Below, one piece after another: positions 19,469 to 28,385 of a stretch of 64,000 bases of DNA. Each line of letters starts with the position of its first letter. Position 1 is the stretch's first letter. The notes beneath the pieces are model-generated. The model did not search any database, was not told the DNA's origin, and worked only from the letters and a program-made list of their open reading frames with translations. This stretch comes from Neobacillus paridis (lineage in GTDB: Bacteria; Bacillota; Bacilli; Bacillales; Cytobacillaceae): positions 372,001 through 436,000 of the forward strand of contig NZ_JAESWB010000025.1 in NCBI RefSeq assembly GCF_016765675.1. The letters are read 5' to 3'. A program made the position numbers and the translations under genes.

Positions 19469-21883
19469 TTAAGTTAGGTTAGACATTTTGCGTGTAAAAA
19501 GGATTATGGAAAAAATTAATGACATAACCACAAAAGAAATTCCTATTCCGATTAAAGACCACAAAATGGATACGCTTAATATCTTCAGAACAACTGTGCT
19601 AAATAAAATTCCAATGATGCTGGAAAAAACAAACCATGTGGCAGATTCTTTGAAAAGGTGCCTTAAAATTCTCCCTTTTGTCCATCCGATTACATGGTAC
19701 ATATTAAGTTCTTGTCTTCTTTCCACAAATAATGTATTAAGCCCTTCACTAAAAGCGATAATACACAAATACAGGACAAGGATCGTAACTGTCAATTCAA
19801 ACCAATAGGTCTGATTCCCGATAAAAAGCCCCATTGTCGTAACTGATGATTTATTGAAAGAATCACCTAGTGCTGCAATCTGAATAGAGATTAATAACAT
19901 TGAAAAACATAGAAGCAGCATCATCGGGATAATTAACCGTTTATAATAGAGAACAGAGGCAAATTTTTTATATTCTTCGATTCGATTGTTTTGTTTTTCA
20001 GTTTTATTTAATAGTAAATTGGTGATTACAATCGATATTATCCACAAAAACAACGTTATTCCATACATTATGGCTTCTACGTGGAGGAAGTTCAATAAAA
20101 TAATAGACATCATAAATGCAATAGTTATGATGATATCTTGTTCTATACAATTCCGTAAAAAGATATTCCTTTTTTTCCAGCCTAAAACCGATAGTAGAGA
20201 GTTTTCTTGGATAAGAATATTCTTTTCAAACGTTAGCCGAATAACCAGCCAAAAAACCCCAAATGCAGTTAATAAAACTGTTGTGATCAAATTCATCAAG
20301 TTCCATGTTGCTGTCAATTCTTGAGCGACCCCTAAAGTAGTCCAAGGCTCTTTGACTTTTCCAATCCCTTCTACATCTAATGTCATTTCTTTAAAGGAAG
20401 AGCCAGCCACAATATCTACTTCATATCCCATTTGCAATAATTTAGTTGCCACTTTTTCTATTTTTTTCTGTGCTACTTCGTCATAGTTTGTGATCCCAGC
20501 AATTTTTACTCTAATGGCATCAATTGGCTTATCTCCTTTAATCAACTTTGCATTTTCAATGGTTGTCACCCCGCTGGCAGCAGAAGGGATAAAACTTCCG
20601 GGGATAGTAGTTGGGGTTAAAACTTTCCCATCTTCTGTTTTTGCTTTTACCTCTCCATATATACCTAATGGACTGGCAGCCAAATTATTGGCTATATTTG
20701 TTGGAGGTGTAAATGTACCAACCTGGCTGATGATGAACGGTATTTCCTGTGATTTCTCCATTGAAACACCCTTTGACACCACCGTTTTATAGGAAGGGGG
20801 ATTTCCTGGTTTCTTTATCGTTACAGCCGGTATCGTTTCAATGTTTTTATAGTCAATTTTTGAAGCAACAAAATATGTTGAGGTATCAAGACCAACCAGT
20901 GTTCTTTCTCCGATGGATGGTTCAAATTTATTATTTAAAGCTAATTCTGTTCCATCAAAAGGTTTTTGAAAATTGGATAAATTTATATTAAATATTTTCG
21001 ACTCTTTTGGTTTCTCTTTTTCTAAATCTTTAAAAGCCAACTGAATTTTTTCTGCTGAACTCTCCATTAACCATTGTTGGTTCTTCAGACCGAGAATATC
21101 TAAATATTTATTCAATTTAACATCTAATTGGTCTACTTTTAATTTCAAATATATAGGAATATTAAAATCATTTCGTTGTAAAACTTTCATTACGGGCGGG
21201 TTATTATAATTTTCTAAAAAACTATCTAGAAATGGGTCTTCAATCTTCTTATTAAAGTCTGAGAAGTCAATACCAGTTAATTTAGTTTCGCTTTCTGGGT
21301 CAATAGCCACCAGAAGATTATAATTTGTTGGCATGAGAATCATCATGGCCGAGCTAGCAGTGGCTTCCCCCACATTATTTCTTAAAAATTGAATCGTGCC
21401 AGGATTAGATTGTTCGAAATACATAATAGATTCTTTTGAACCTAATGGGTACATTGATTTCCCATCCGATGTGTAAAATTGATAGGAAAACCTGGTAGGT
21501 TGACTCAATACAGGTAATTCAACGGAGGTTTGTTTTCCTCGAAAGTACCCAAGGGATGCAACTGGTGCTGCTACTTCTATATTTGGATCACCTTTTATTC
21601 TTTTCCATTCATTTATAGAGATACCGCCTTTACTATCTCCTATATAATTTTCCTCCACCATTCCAAGTTTCTTTTCAATCGATGTTCGGGATGACGGTGG
21701 ACGAACTAAGAGATCGTAGCTTCCACGGCCATACTTTTTAATCGAATCATTAACGGTAGCAACAGTCGTTTTCGATTGCTCTAAACCTAATGGAACAAGC
21801 GTATAAATACTAATAAATGCCATCAGTATGATAAGGGTTGTTTTTTTTCGGTGTTTTAGACGCTCCCAAGCAAGGCGAATCAT
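19469..21883 (-). CDS. MacB/FtsX-type ABC permease, 804 aa, peptide-system candidate
   Basis: Large ABC permease. One membrane segment at residues ~16-34, a ~470-residue extracytoplasmic domain (to ~510), then about seven membrane segments at ~515-540, 572-590, 594-615, 640-662, 690-712, 745-768 and 772-796. This is a type VII (mechanotransmission) FtsX/MacB layout extended by extra segments, as in bacteriocin-associated permeases. Start overlaps the ATPase stop (ATGA). Such permeases do not import nutrients; they usually expel or detoxify peptides or drive envelope work. No two-component system is adjacent, unlike BceAB. Codon use looks more AT-rich than its neighbours, which suggests transfer. 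Confidence 0.8.
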   Translation of the reverse strand: MIRLAWERLKHRKKTTLIILMAFISIYTLVPLGLEQSKTTVATVNDSIKKYGRGSYDLLVRPPSSRTSIEKKLGMVEENYIGDSKGGISINEWKRIKGDPNIEVAAPVASLGYFRGKQTSVELPVLSQPTRFSYQFYTSDGKSMYPLGSKESIMYFEQSNPGTIQFLRNNVGEATASSAMMILMPTNYNLLVAIDPESETKLTGIDFSDFNKKIEDPFLDSFLENYNNPPVMKVLQRNDFNIPIYLKLKVDQLDVKLNKYLDILGLKNQQWLMESSAEKIQLAFKDLEKEKPKESKIFNINLSNFQKPFDGTELALNNKFEPSIGERTLVGLDTSTYFVASKIDYKNIETIPAVTIKKPGNPPSYKTVVSKGVSMEKSQEIPFIISQVGTFTPPTNIANNLAASPLGIYGEVKAKTEDGKVLTPTTIPGSFIPSAASGVTTIENAKLIKGDKPIDAIRVKIAGITNYDEVAQKKIEKVATKLLQMGYEVDIVAGSSFKEMTLDVEGIGKVKEPWTTLGVAQELTATWNLMNLITTVLLTAFGVFWLVIRLTFEKNILIQENSLLSVLGWKKRNIFLRNCIEQDIIITIAFMMSIILLNFLHVEAIMYGITLFLWIISIVITNLLLNKTEKQNNRIEEYKKFASVLYYKRLIIPMMLLLCFSMLLISIQIAALGDSFNKSSVTTMGLFIGNQTYWFELTVTILVLYLCIIAFSEGLNTLFVERRQELNMYHVIGWTKGRILRHLFKESATWFVFSSIIGILFSTVVLKILSVSILWSLIGIGISFVVMSLIFSIILFTRKMSNLT

Positions 21884-22557
21884 ACTCTCACCTCGGATTG
21901 AGTAAGTGTGCCGTTTATTAACCGGTAAACCTCATCTCCACGGTCAGCAATCTCCATATCGTGAGTAACTAATACAATAGTTTTTCCTTGATTCTTTAGC
22001 TTTAATAATATGTCAACGATATTATCTCGATTTTCTCTGTCTAAATTACCGGTTGGCTCATCACAGATTAGCATTTGTGGGTTAGCAATTAGAGATCGTG
22101 CAATGGCCACCCGTTGTTTTTCTCCACCTGACAGGCCTTCTGGCAATCTTGAAAATAAAGCTTCAGAGATGCCAACCATATTTAAAAGTTCCTCTGCTCT
22201 TGCATAAAGCTGTTTTTTGTCTCTATCATAGTACAATGGCAAGATAACATTATCTAATATTGAATAATAGGGCAACAACTTAAAATCTTGAAAAACAAAA
22301 CCAATTTCTTTTCTTCTTAATTCGCTACGTTCTGGGTCTGTTAGCTGGTATATATTTGTCCCATTAATTGATACATTTCCCGAATCTGGAGGTAACAATC
22401 CCGAAATAATATTTAATAAGGTTGATTTTCCTGAGCCGGAGGGCCCAACAATTGTCGTCCAAGAACCGGTTGGAACAGAAAAACTAACATCTGTTAGAAT
22501 TTCGGTTGAATAGTATTTGTTTTTGAATACCTTATGTACATTTTTCAATTCAATCAT
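21880..22557 (-). CDS. ABC transporter ATPase, LolD/MacB class
   Basis: 225-residue ATPase with Walker A GPSGSGKST near residue 39, Q-loop FVFQDFKLLP, signature LSGGEKQR near 143, Walker B LICDEPTGNLD and switch histidine VTHD. DEPTGNLD and size place it in the LolD/MacB/BceA class that pairs with FtsX-like permeases. GGAGTGAAG precedes the ATG. It is the second gene of a three-gene operon: secreted peptide, ATPase, permease. Confidence 0.92.
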   Translation of the reverse strand: MIELKNVHKVFKNKYYSTEILTDVSFSVPTGSWTTIVGPSGSGKSTLLNIISGLLPPDSGNVSINGTNIYQLTDPERSELRRKEIGFVFQDFKLLPYYSILDNVILPLYYDRDKKQLYARAEELLNMVGISEALFSRLPEGLSGGEKQRVAIARSLIANPQMLICDEPTGNLDRENRDNIVDILLKLKNQGKTIVLVTHDMEIADRGDEVYRLINGTLTQSEVRV

Positions 22558-22576
22558 GGCGGCTTCACTCCAAATC

Positions 22577-22611
22577 CATTACCCTAGTTTAGCGAGTAAA
22601 CTAGGGTAATG
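22577..22611 (-). promoter_or_regulatory. Intercistronic 15-bp stem-loop
   Basis: Perfect inverted repeat: CATTACCCTAGTTTA (22577-22591), 5-base loop, TAAACTAGGGTAATG (22597-22611). It sits between the peptide stop and the ATPase start. No T run follows on the minus strand, so it is more likely an attenuator or mRNA-end stabiliser giving excess peptide message than a full terminator. Confidence 0.75.
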
Positions 22612-22626
22612 TTCTATAGCATTTAT

Positions 22627-23004
22627 TTATAAATCTTTTAAAGTAACACTCCCAGATGCGGTAGCAGAGCTACCATTGGAGACGCGTAACATTGTATTCC
22701 ATGTTTTTATACTTGATGTTATTGGCTTAGAATAACTACGGGTATAGTTAGTAGAATAATAAGTAGCGCTTTTATCTAAAAATCCTACTGATATTCCATC
22801 ATGATATTCTACTGAATAATAGCTTGATCCTCCTCCAGCCCAAAATAATTTTTTCGTAAAACTTCCTAAATCTCCCTTTTTTGTTTCATTTACAGGACTC
22901 ATACCTGCATCAACCGGTACCGCTGCAAAGGCATTTGAAATGCCCCCACTTAATACAATTGCCCCTGCTAATATTCCTGCTGAGATTTTTTTGGTAAGTT
23001 TCAT
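22627..23004 (-). CDS. Secreted small protein, candidate lactococcin 972-like bacteriocin
   Basis: 125-residue precursor. Sec signal peptide at residues 1-28 (KK, hydrophobic core, cleavage near NAFA-A). The mature part of ~97 residues has no cysteine and is rich in Ser, Thr, Tyr and Gly, with WAGGGSSYYSVEYHDG and a Tyr/Ser stretch. Size, signal peptide, lack of cysteines, Gly-Gly-Gly/Tyr-Tyr segments and the following ATPase plus large permease resemble lactococcin 972-type loci, but I cannot confirm the family. GAGGGGAAAG precedes the ATG. It could instead be the substrate of, or a signal for, the ABC pair. Confidence 0.6.
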   Translation of the reverse strand: MKLTKKISAGILAGAIVLSGGISNAFAAVPVDAGMSPVNETKKGDLGSFTKKLFWAGGGSSYYSVEYHDGISVGFLDKSATYYSTNYTRSYSKPITSSIKTWNTMLRVSNGSSATASGSVTLKDL

Positions 23005-23409
23005 AATAAAATCTTTCCCCTCATATAATGGTATTTTTGTTTACGTCAACCAATATATCACAAAAATCACAAAAAATGTATAATATAGATCAAGCTAATT
23101 TATTCATTACGCTTCTCTATAAGATTTTTTGGTTTTCTAGTCTATTTTTTCCCAATTAGAAAACCTAATAAAATCAGTACTTTTCTTTCCAAATTGGATA
23201 TTTCGAACATACCAAAATTCTTATGTTAGCCAATCTACTTAATAATTTTCCCAATTCTTTTTAACGGATTTCCGAAAGAAGTCTCCCATCCTCAAGGAAT
23301 GTGTAGGGCGCAGCCCAATGAGTAGGTGGAAGATGAACTTCGGTTAGTGGTAGCCAAAATAATTGCAAATTACAAACGTACGTTCTATACTATGGAGTAT
23401 AGGGGGTGA
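23005..23409. other. Non-coding stretch with hairpin-rich segment upstream of tnpB remnant
   Basis: 405 bases. The first part is an AT-rich upstream region of the peptide gene. Bases 23285-23365 are clearly richer in G and C and contain GGGC/GCCC (GGGCGCAGCCC) and GAAG/CTTC hairpins, resembling a structured RNA. It ends at a ribosome site (GGGGGTGA) for the TnpB-like pseudogene. It may be the left end or guide-RNA-like part of the element; no terminal repeat could be fixed. Confidence 0.35.
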
Positions 23410-24447
23410 ATGGATATGACTAAGCAAAATAAAGCCTTCAAATTCCGTTTGATACCAAATAAAAGCCAAGAAGTATTATTAGCTAAAACGTTCGGTTGTG
23501 TTCGATTTGTCTATAATAAAATGCTGACGACAAGAGACTTATGAAAAATACAAAGACAACAAAGAAATGCTTAAAAAGCAAAAGTTTCCGACCCCTGCAA
23601 AATATAAAGACGAATTTCCATTCCTAAAAGAAGTGGACTCATTAGCTTTAGCAAATGCACAAATCAACTTGCAAAAGGCTTATAAAAACTTCTTTGAGGG
23701 TCGTGCGGAATTTCCCAAGTTCAAAAGCCGAAAACATAAACAAGTCTTGTACCACGAACATGGTAAACGGGAATATCGGGCTGAAAGATGGTCATATCAA
23801 ATTGCCTAAACTAAAACTTGTAAAAATCAAACAGCATGGAGAACCCCCTGCTGAATACAGAATAAAATCTTGTACTATTTCCAAAACAGAGTCTGGTAAA
23901 TACTATATTTCTATTTTGACAGAGTACGAGAAAGAGATAAAGCATGTTATTGTCCAAAATGTTATTGGATTAGACTTTGCTATGGATGGTCTATATGTCG
24001 AAAGTGAACAAGGTGAGAAAGCCAATTACCCTCGTTTTTACCGACAATCATTAGACAGATTAGCTAAGGAACAGCGTATCTTGTCTCACAGAAAAAAAGG
24101 CTCTGCACGCTGGGAAAAACAATGTTTGAAAATAGCTAAACTGTAAGAAAAGACCGCTAATCAACGTAAGGATTTCCTCTATCATAAGTCAAAAGAATTG
24201 CCGTCAAGCTATGATGTGGTTATTATTGAGGACCTAGACATGAAAGGAATGTCGCAAGCCCTCCACTTTGGAAACATTATGATAATGGTTGGGGAATGTT
24301 CACCGGGTTCCTCGAATATAGGTTGGAACAAAAAGGAAAAAACTTATCAAAATAGACAAATGGTTTCCTTCGACGGAACAATGTTCTCGCTGTGGTAACG
24401 AAGAAATCTCGTTTCGGCAGACCTGTCGAACTGAATTATGCAGCTGA
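23410..24447 (+). pseudogene. Decayed TnpB/IS605 OrfB-type transposon nuclease
   Basis: N-terminus MTKQNKAFKFRLIPN...CVRFVYNKML is typical of TnpB/IS1341 proteins, then a stop at about 23542 and frame changes near 23560, 23790, 24144 and 24330. Recognisable pieces in other frames include RuvC-I GLDFAMDG, the RuvC-II segment VVIIEDLDMKGM, and the zinc-finger start PSTEQCSRCGNEE near 24365. At least four disruptions make it inactive. The 3' end abuts an IS1182-like fragment at 24447. Only TnpB is seen; no TnpA gene is nearby. Confidence 0.85.
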
Positions 24448-25621
24448 TGATTTACTCATTAGTTGCACTTTTAACGTAACGGAATCCATTTATTAAAGAT
24501 TTGGTAAAACGATTAAAAAATGATATGATATTCCGACTAGACTGCGGCTTTTTAGTATCTGATACTATCTCATCTGAGGCAGCTTATTCAAGAATGGTAA
24601 CAATTTTTAGCGAATCTAATGTTCTTGAAGAGATTCTATATCAAGCCATGACAGAAGGGTTTATCACCGATGATACGGTGGCTATAGATGCCACACACTT
24701 TGAAGCCAAGGATCAAGCACTCCCAAAGGAAGAAAAACCAAAAACCGAACCCAAGAAACGTGGGCGAAAATCAAAAGAGGAAAGAGAACAATGGTTGATT
24801 GAAAAAGCTGAACGCGAAGCCAATCTACCTATTTTTGAAAAGAAAATAGAAAACTAATTAGACGTTCCGTTAGATCAACTTCGTGCGAAATTCTTCAAAA
24901 TCCGGAGTGGGGTGTGAAGAAAAACAGCAAAGGAAAGAACGTTTTTTGGTATGGCTATAAGTCGCATTTAGCGGTGGGAACAAAAAGCCAATATATTCTT
25001 CAATTTCTCTTTTCTTCTGGCAATTTGAATGATGGAAAGGCAGCGATTCCTTTATTAAAAGGGATCCATGAGCGTGTTCAACTTCCAACTCTACGTTATC
25101 AAACGATGGATGCTGGTTATGACTATGAACCGATTTATGAACAGATACATCGTATGGGTCAACAGTCGGTTATTGCCTATAATAAGCGTAATGAACCTGA
25201 ACCCGAAGGGTTTGATAAACATTTCGCTCCGACTTGTTTCCGTGAACATTCATACCGATATGATAGTTTTGATCAAAAATATAAAACGCTTAAATATACA
25301 CGCCCAAAGGAATGTAAAGATTGTCCTTTGGCCAATGAAGGTATTTGCCAAAAGATTTATAAAGTGAAAATCACGACAGATCTTCGGAAATATACTGCAC
25401 CAGCCCGAGGTTCAAAAGCTTGGAAAACCATCTTTAAACGTCGTACCGCAGTGGAACGGGTGAATGCTTATCTCAAGTTATACTTTTAATTAGACAATGT
25501 CCGCTATCGTACCGGAAAACGTGCCAAGGTTCATTTTGACCTCGTAACCTTAGTTTATAATGCTTCAAAATTAGCTGTGGATCGTATCAATGCATCGTTA
25601 AATCAACAACAAGTTGCTTAA
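24447..25621 (+). pseudogene. Decayed IS1182-like DDE transposase
   Basis: The frame opens at 24447 with a stop near 24475, another at 24855, a frameshift near 24890 and a stop at 25487, then runs to 25621. The pieces join into one transposase with a DUF772-like N-terminal part (KDLVKRLKNDMIFRLDCG), a Lys/Glu-rich insert, DDE-domain segments VAIDATHFEA, TMDAGYDYEPIY and TAVERVNAYLK, and a Cys-rich KECKDCPLA region. The first ~70-90 residues of the family are missing. Family assignment is from memory of related Bacillus transposases. Inactive. Confidence 0.82.
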
Positions 25622-25660
25622 AATACAGACCGTATAGAATAGTCGTTCATCATTTCCAAA

Positions 25661-25792
25661 GCGGTTGATTGGAGTGGAAGGCGGCGACTCCTGCGGGAAA
25701 AGCGTGGCCAGGTGAGACCCCGCAGGAGCGAAGTGACGAGGAGGCTCACGGCCCGCCCGCGGAAAGCGTCCGCCTGGAACGGAAATCAACGC
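25661..25792. repeat. 132-bp Bacillaceae intergenic repeat
   Basis: GC-rich block inside AT-rich DNA. It begins GCGGTTGATT, ends AATCAACGC (inverted ends GTTGATT/AATCAAC), and contains ACTCCTGCGGG paired with CCCGCAGGAG further on, plus GAGGCTCACGGCCCGCCCGCGG. I recognise this as a dispersed element frequent in Bacillus-group genomes. It can fold along its whole length. Role unknown. Confidence 0.75.
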
Positions 25793-26008
25793 AATATTTA
25801 TGAAGTAAAAACTTAAAAAATTTTTAACAACAAATATTCTGTAGGTCTGCGTTTCTTTAAAATAGGGATTTATGAAATTGATTCACCTTTTAGAAATTCT
25901 AAAGTTAGTCCGAAAAAATTGGTAAGGGTTCATCATAGAAAAATACTGCTTAATCATTTAAAATAGAACATGTTATGAAATGCTTTGAAAAGGAAGTGTT
26001 GATAGACC
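25793..26008. other. AT-rich leader of pbpA
   Basis: 216 bases between the repeat and pbpA. AAAAGGAAG (25989-25997) is the ribosome site. I see no clear -35/-10 pair, terminator or ORF. Confidence 0.4.
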
Positions 26009-28147
26009 TTGAGTAAAAAGAAGAAAAAGAAAAAATCACTTGTTCCTTTTCGCTTGAACATGTTATTTTTTGCTGTATTTTTACTATTTTCAATTTTAAT
26101 CCTTCGCCTTGGGGAGATTCAAATCGTCTTCGGGGATGATTTCAAACGGGAACTGCAGCGGACGGAGGACGTTACCGTCAGCAACCCGGTTCCGCGCGGG
26201 AAAATGTTTGACCGCAATGGGAATGTCATTGTTGATAATAAGCCGTTGAACGCGATTACGTATACAAAACAACAGAATACAACGCAAAAAGAAATGGTGG
26301 AAACGGCTGAAAAGTTAGCGAAAATTATAAAGGTTGATACTTCCAAAGTTCGTGACCGTGATAAAAAAGATTTTTGGATCGTCCAACATCCTAAAGCAGC
26401 CAAACAGTTAATAACGAAAAAAGAGTGGACCCTATACGATAACAAAAAATGGGACTATAAGAAAATCTATCAATTGCAGCTTGATAGAATTAAAGATTCT
26501 AAGATTAATCATTATTCTAAACAAGACATAAGAGCCATCGCCATTTTCAAAAAAATGAACAACGGTTATGCACTAGCACCACAAATTGTAAAAAATAAAG
26601 GGGTAACCCCTCAAGAATTTGCCGCTGTCAGTGAAAATCTGGAAAACCTCCCTGGCGTCGATACAACAACGGACTGGGACCGCAAATATGTGCTTGGTGA
26701 TACATTAAAAACAATTATCGGAAATGTTTCATCTGCAGAGGAAGGTCTGCCCAAAGAAAGTTTGGACAAATACATGGCCTTGGATTACAGCCGCAATGAC
26801 CGTGTCGGCAAAAGTTATCTTGAATATCAATATGAAGATGTTTTACATGGAAAAAAAGCGAAAGTAATTAATAAGACGGATAAGGCAGGAAATGTCATAT
26901 CCCAACAAGTTGTATCTGAAGGGGAGCGCGGCAAAGACCTGGTGTTAACGATCGATGCGGAACTTCAGAAGAAAGTTGAAAAAATTATTGAGAATGAAAT
27001 GTGGAAGGCAAAAAGACAGTATTCCACTACAGGTCTGATGGACCGGGCTTTCGTCATTTTAATGGATCCCCACACTGGTGAAATCCTCTCTCTTGCCGGT
27101 AAACAGATTGTCCGCGATGAAGATACTGGAAGATTAAAAATGCAGGACTATGCTCAAGGGACGTTTACTACTTCATACAACGTGGGATCTGCCGTGAAAG
27201 GGGCAACGGTTTTAACCGGTTATCAAACAGGAGCGATTCAGCCTGGAACCTCGCATGTTGACGAACCATTACACATTCTTCACACTAAAGTAAAAAAATC
27301 GTGGAAAACGTTTGGAAGAATCAATGATCTTACAGCGCTTCAAGTATCTTCAAACGTGTATATGTGGAAAACGGTTATTGCCATGGCCCACTCCCATTAT
27401 GTTCCGAATGGGCCGTTGCCAATCGACAAAACAGCCTTTGACACGCTCAGAAGATCCTTTAGCCAATTTGGCCTTGGAGTCAGAACTGGCATTGATTTGC
27501 CGAATGAAATGAGCGGTTTTCCGGGTCCGGATCGAACATCTGGTTTACTTCTCGACCTTGCAATCGGACAGTATGATACGTATACACCGATTCAACTGGC
27601 ACAGTATGTTTCGACAATTGCTAACGGAGGATACCGGATGCAGCCGCATCTGGTCAAAGAAATTCGCGAACCAGTGATGGATAAAGCTGGAGAAGGACCG
27701 GTTATCGAGGAAATTCAACCGAATGTATTAAATCGCCTGGATATGAAGCCAGAATGGATCCAACGAGTCCAACAAGGATTCCGGATGGTTATGCAGACGC
27801 CTAACGGCACAGCCTACAGCTTCTTTAGAGGAGCTACCTACAATCCAGCAGGTAAAACAGGAACTGCTCAGGCGTTCTACTATGGCTCTGACCGAAGCAG
27901 GTGGGGGACACCTGTGATGAACTTGAGCCTTGTCGGTTTTGCCCCTTACGATGATCCGGAAGTGGCAATGGCAGTGGTCGTTCCATGGGCCTATCAGAAT
28001 ACCGGTCCGGCAATTAATGATTTAATTGGCAAAAAAGTCATGGATGCCTATTTTGATTTAAAGAAAGAACGGCAGACGGATAAAACCAAGAAGACAACAA
28101 AACGGAGCACCGACAATAATAATGATACTACCCAATCGAACCAATAA
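26009..28147 (+). CDS. pbpA: Penicillin-binding protein 2A (class B transpeptidase)
   Basis: Membrane-anchored class B PBP that cross-links peptidoglycan; in B. subtilis PbpA acts in rod-shape elongation and spore outgrowth. 712 residues: Lys-rich cytoplasmic start, membrane segment ~18-38, PBP dimer domain ~55-280, transpeptidase domain ~310-690. Catalytic motifs are SxxK (S394-A-V-K), SxN (S447-S-N or S448) and KTG (K616-T-G-T). A hydrophilic Lys/Thr/Asn tail follows. The start is TTG at 26009 with a rather long spacing (about 12 bases) to its ribosome site. It has its own terminator. Confidence 0.95.
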   Translation: MSKKKKKKKSLVPFRLNMLFFAVFLLFSILILRLGEIQIVFGDDFKRELQRTEDVTVSNPVPRGKMFDRNGNVIVDNKPLNAITYTKQQNTTQKEMVETAEKLAKIIKVDTSKVRDRDKKDFWIVQHPKAAKQLITKKEWTLYDNKKWDYKKIYQLQLDRIKDSKINHYSKQDIRAIAIFKKMNNGYALAPQIVKNKGVTPQEFAAVSENLENLPGVDTTTDWDRKYVLGDTLKTIIGNVSSAEEGLPKESLDKYMALDYSRNDRVGKSYLEYQYEDVLHGKKAKVINKTDKAGNVISQQVVSEGERGKDLVLTIDAELQKKVEKIIENEMWKAKRQYSTTGLMDRAFVILMDPHTGEILSLAGKQIVRDEDTGRLKMQDYAQGTFTTSYNVGSAVKGATVLTGYQTGAIQPGTSHVDEPLHILHTKVKKSWKTFGRINDLTALQVSSNVYMWKTVIAMAHSHYVPNGPLPIDKTAFDTLRRSFSQFGLGVRTGIDLPNEMSGFPGPDRTSGLLLDLAIGQYDTYTPIQLAQYVSTIANGGYRMQPHLVKEIREPVMDKAGEGPVIEEIQPNVLNRLDMKPEWIQRVQQGFRMVMQTPNGTAYSFFRGATYNPAGKTGTAQAFYYGSDRSRWGTPVMNLSLVGFAPYDDPEVAMAVVVPWAYQNTGPAINDLIGKKVMDAYFDLKKERQTDKTKKTTKRSTDNNNDTTQSNQ

Positions 28148-28159
28148 TATGTTTCCCTA

Positions 28160-28192
28160 AAACCTGTCTCAAATTTGAGACGGGTTTTTTTA
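28160..28192 (+). terminator. Terminator after pbpA
   Basis: AAACCTGTCTCAAA/TTTGAGACGGGTTT hairpin followed by TTTTT, 12 bases after the stop. Confidence 0.9.
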
Positions 28193-28274
28193 AAAAAGCA
28201 TCCCCAAAGTACCTCATGATTCTCCTGAGTGAACTCAACTGCAGTTTCTTCCATTTACAAAATCTTAATATAGA

Positions 28275-28313
28275 TTTACAGATGCTTTACAACCGATTAA
28301 AACGCTGTTTACA
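28275..28313 (+). promoter_or_regulatory. PhoP-box array upstream of pst operon
   Basis: TTTACA at 28275, 28286 and 28308, with a degenerate TTAAAA at 28297, gives four half-sites in an exact 11-bp period. This matches the PhoP binding pattern TT(A/C/T)ACA with 5-bp spacers. TATTCT at 28323-28328 may be the -10 element. Predicts induction by phosphate starvation. Confidence 0.85.
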
Positions 28314-28385
28314 GTCGTCCTTTATTCTAAAGATGTAAGACAGATAATCATGATTAAACAATAAACCTTAGGGGGAATAAAGGAA

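Noticed and set aside
19488..20991. Plus-strand ORFs inside the large permease
   Set aside because: They are antisense shadows of an 804-codon gene with FtsX-type topology.
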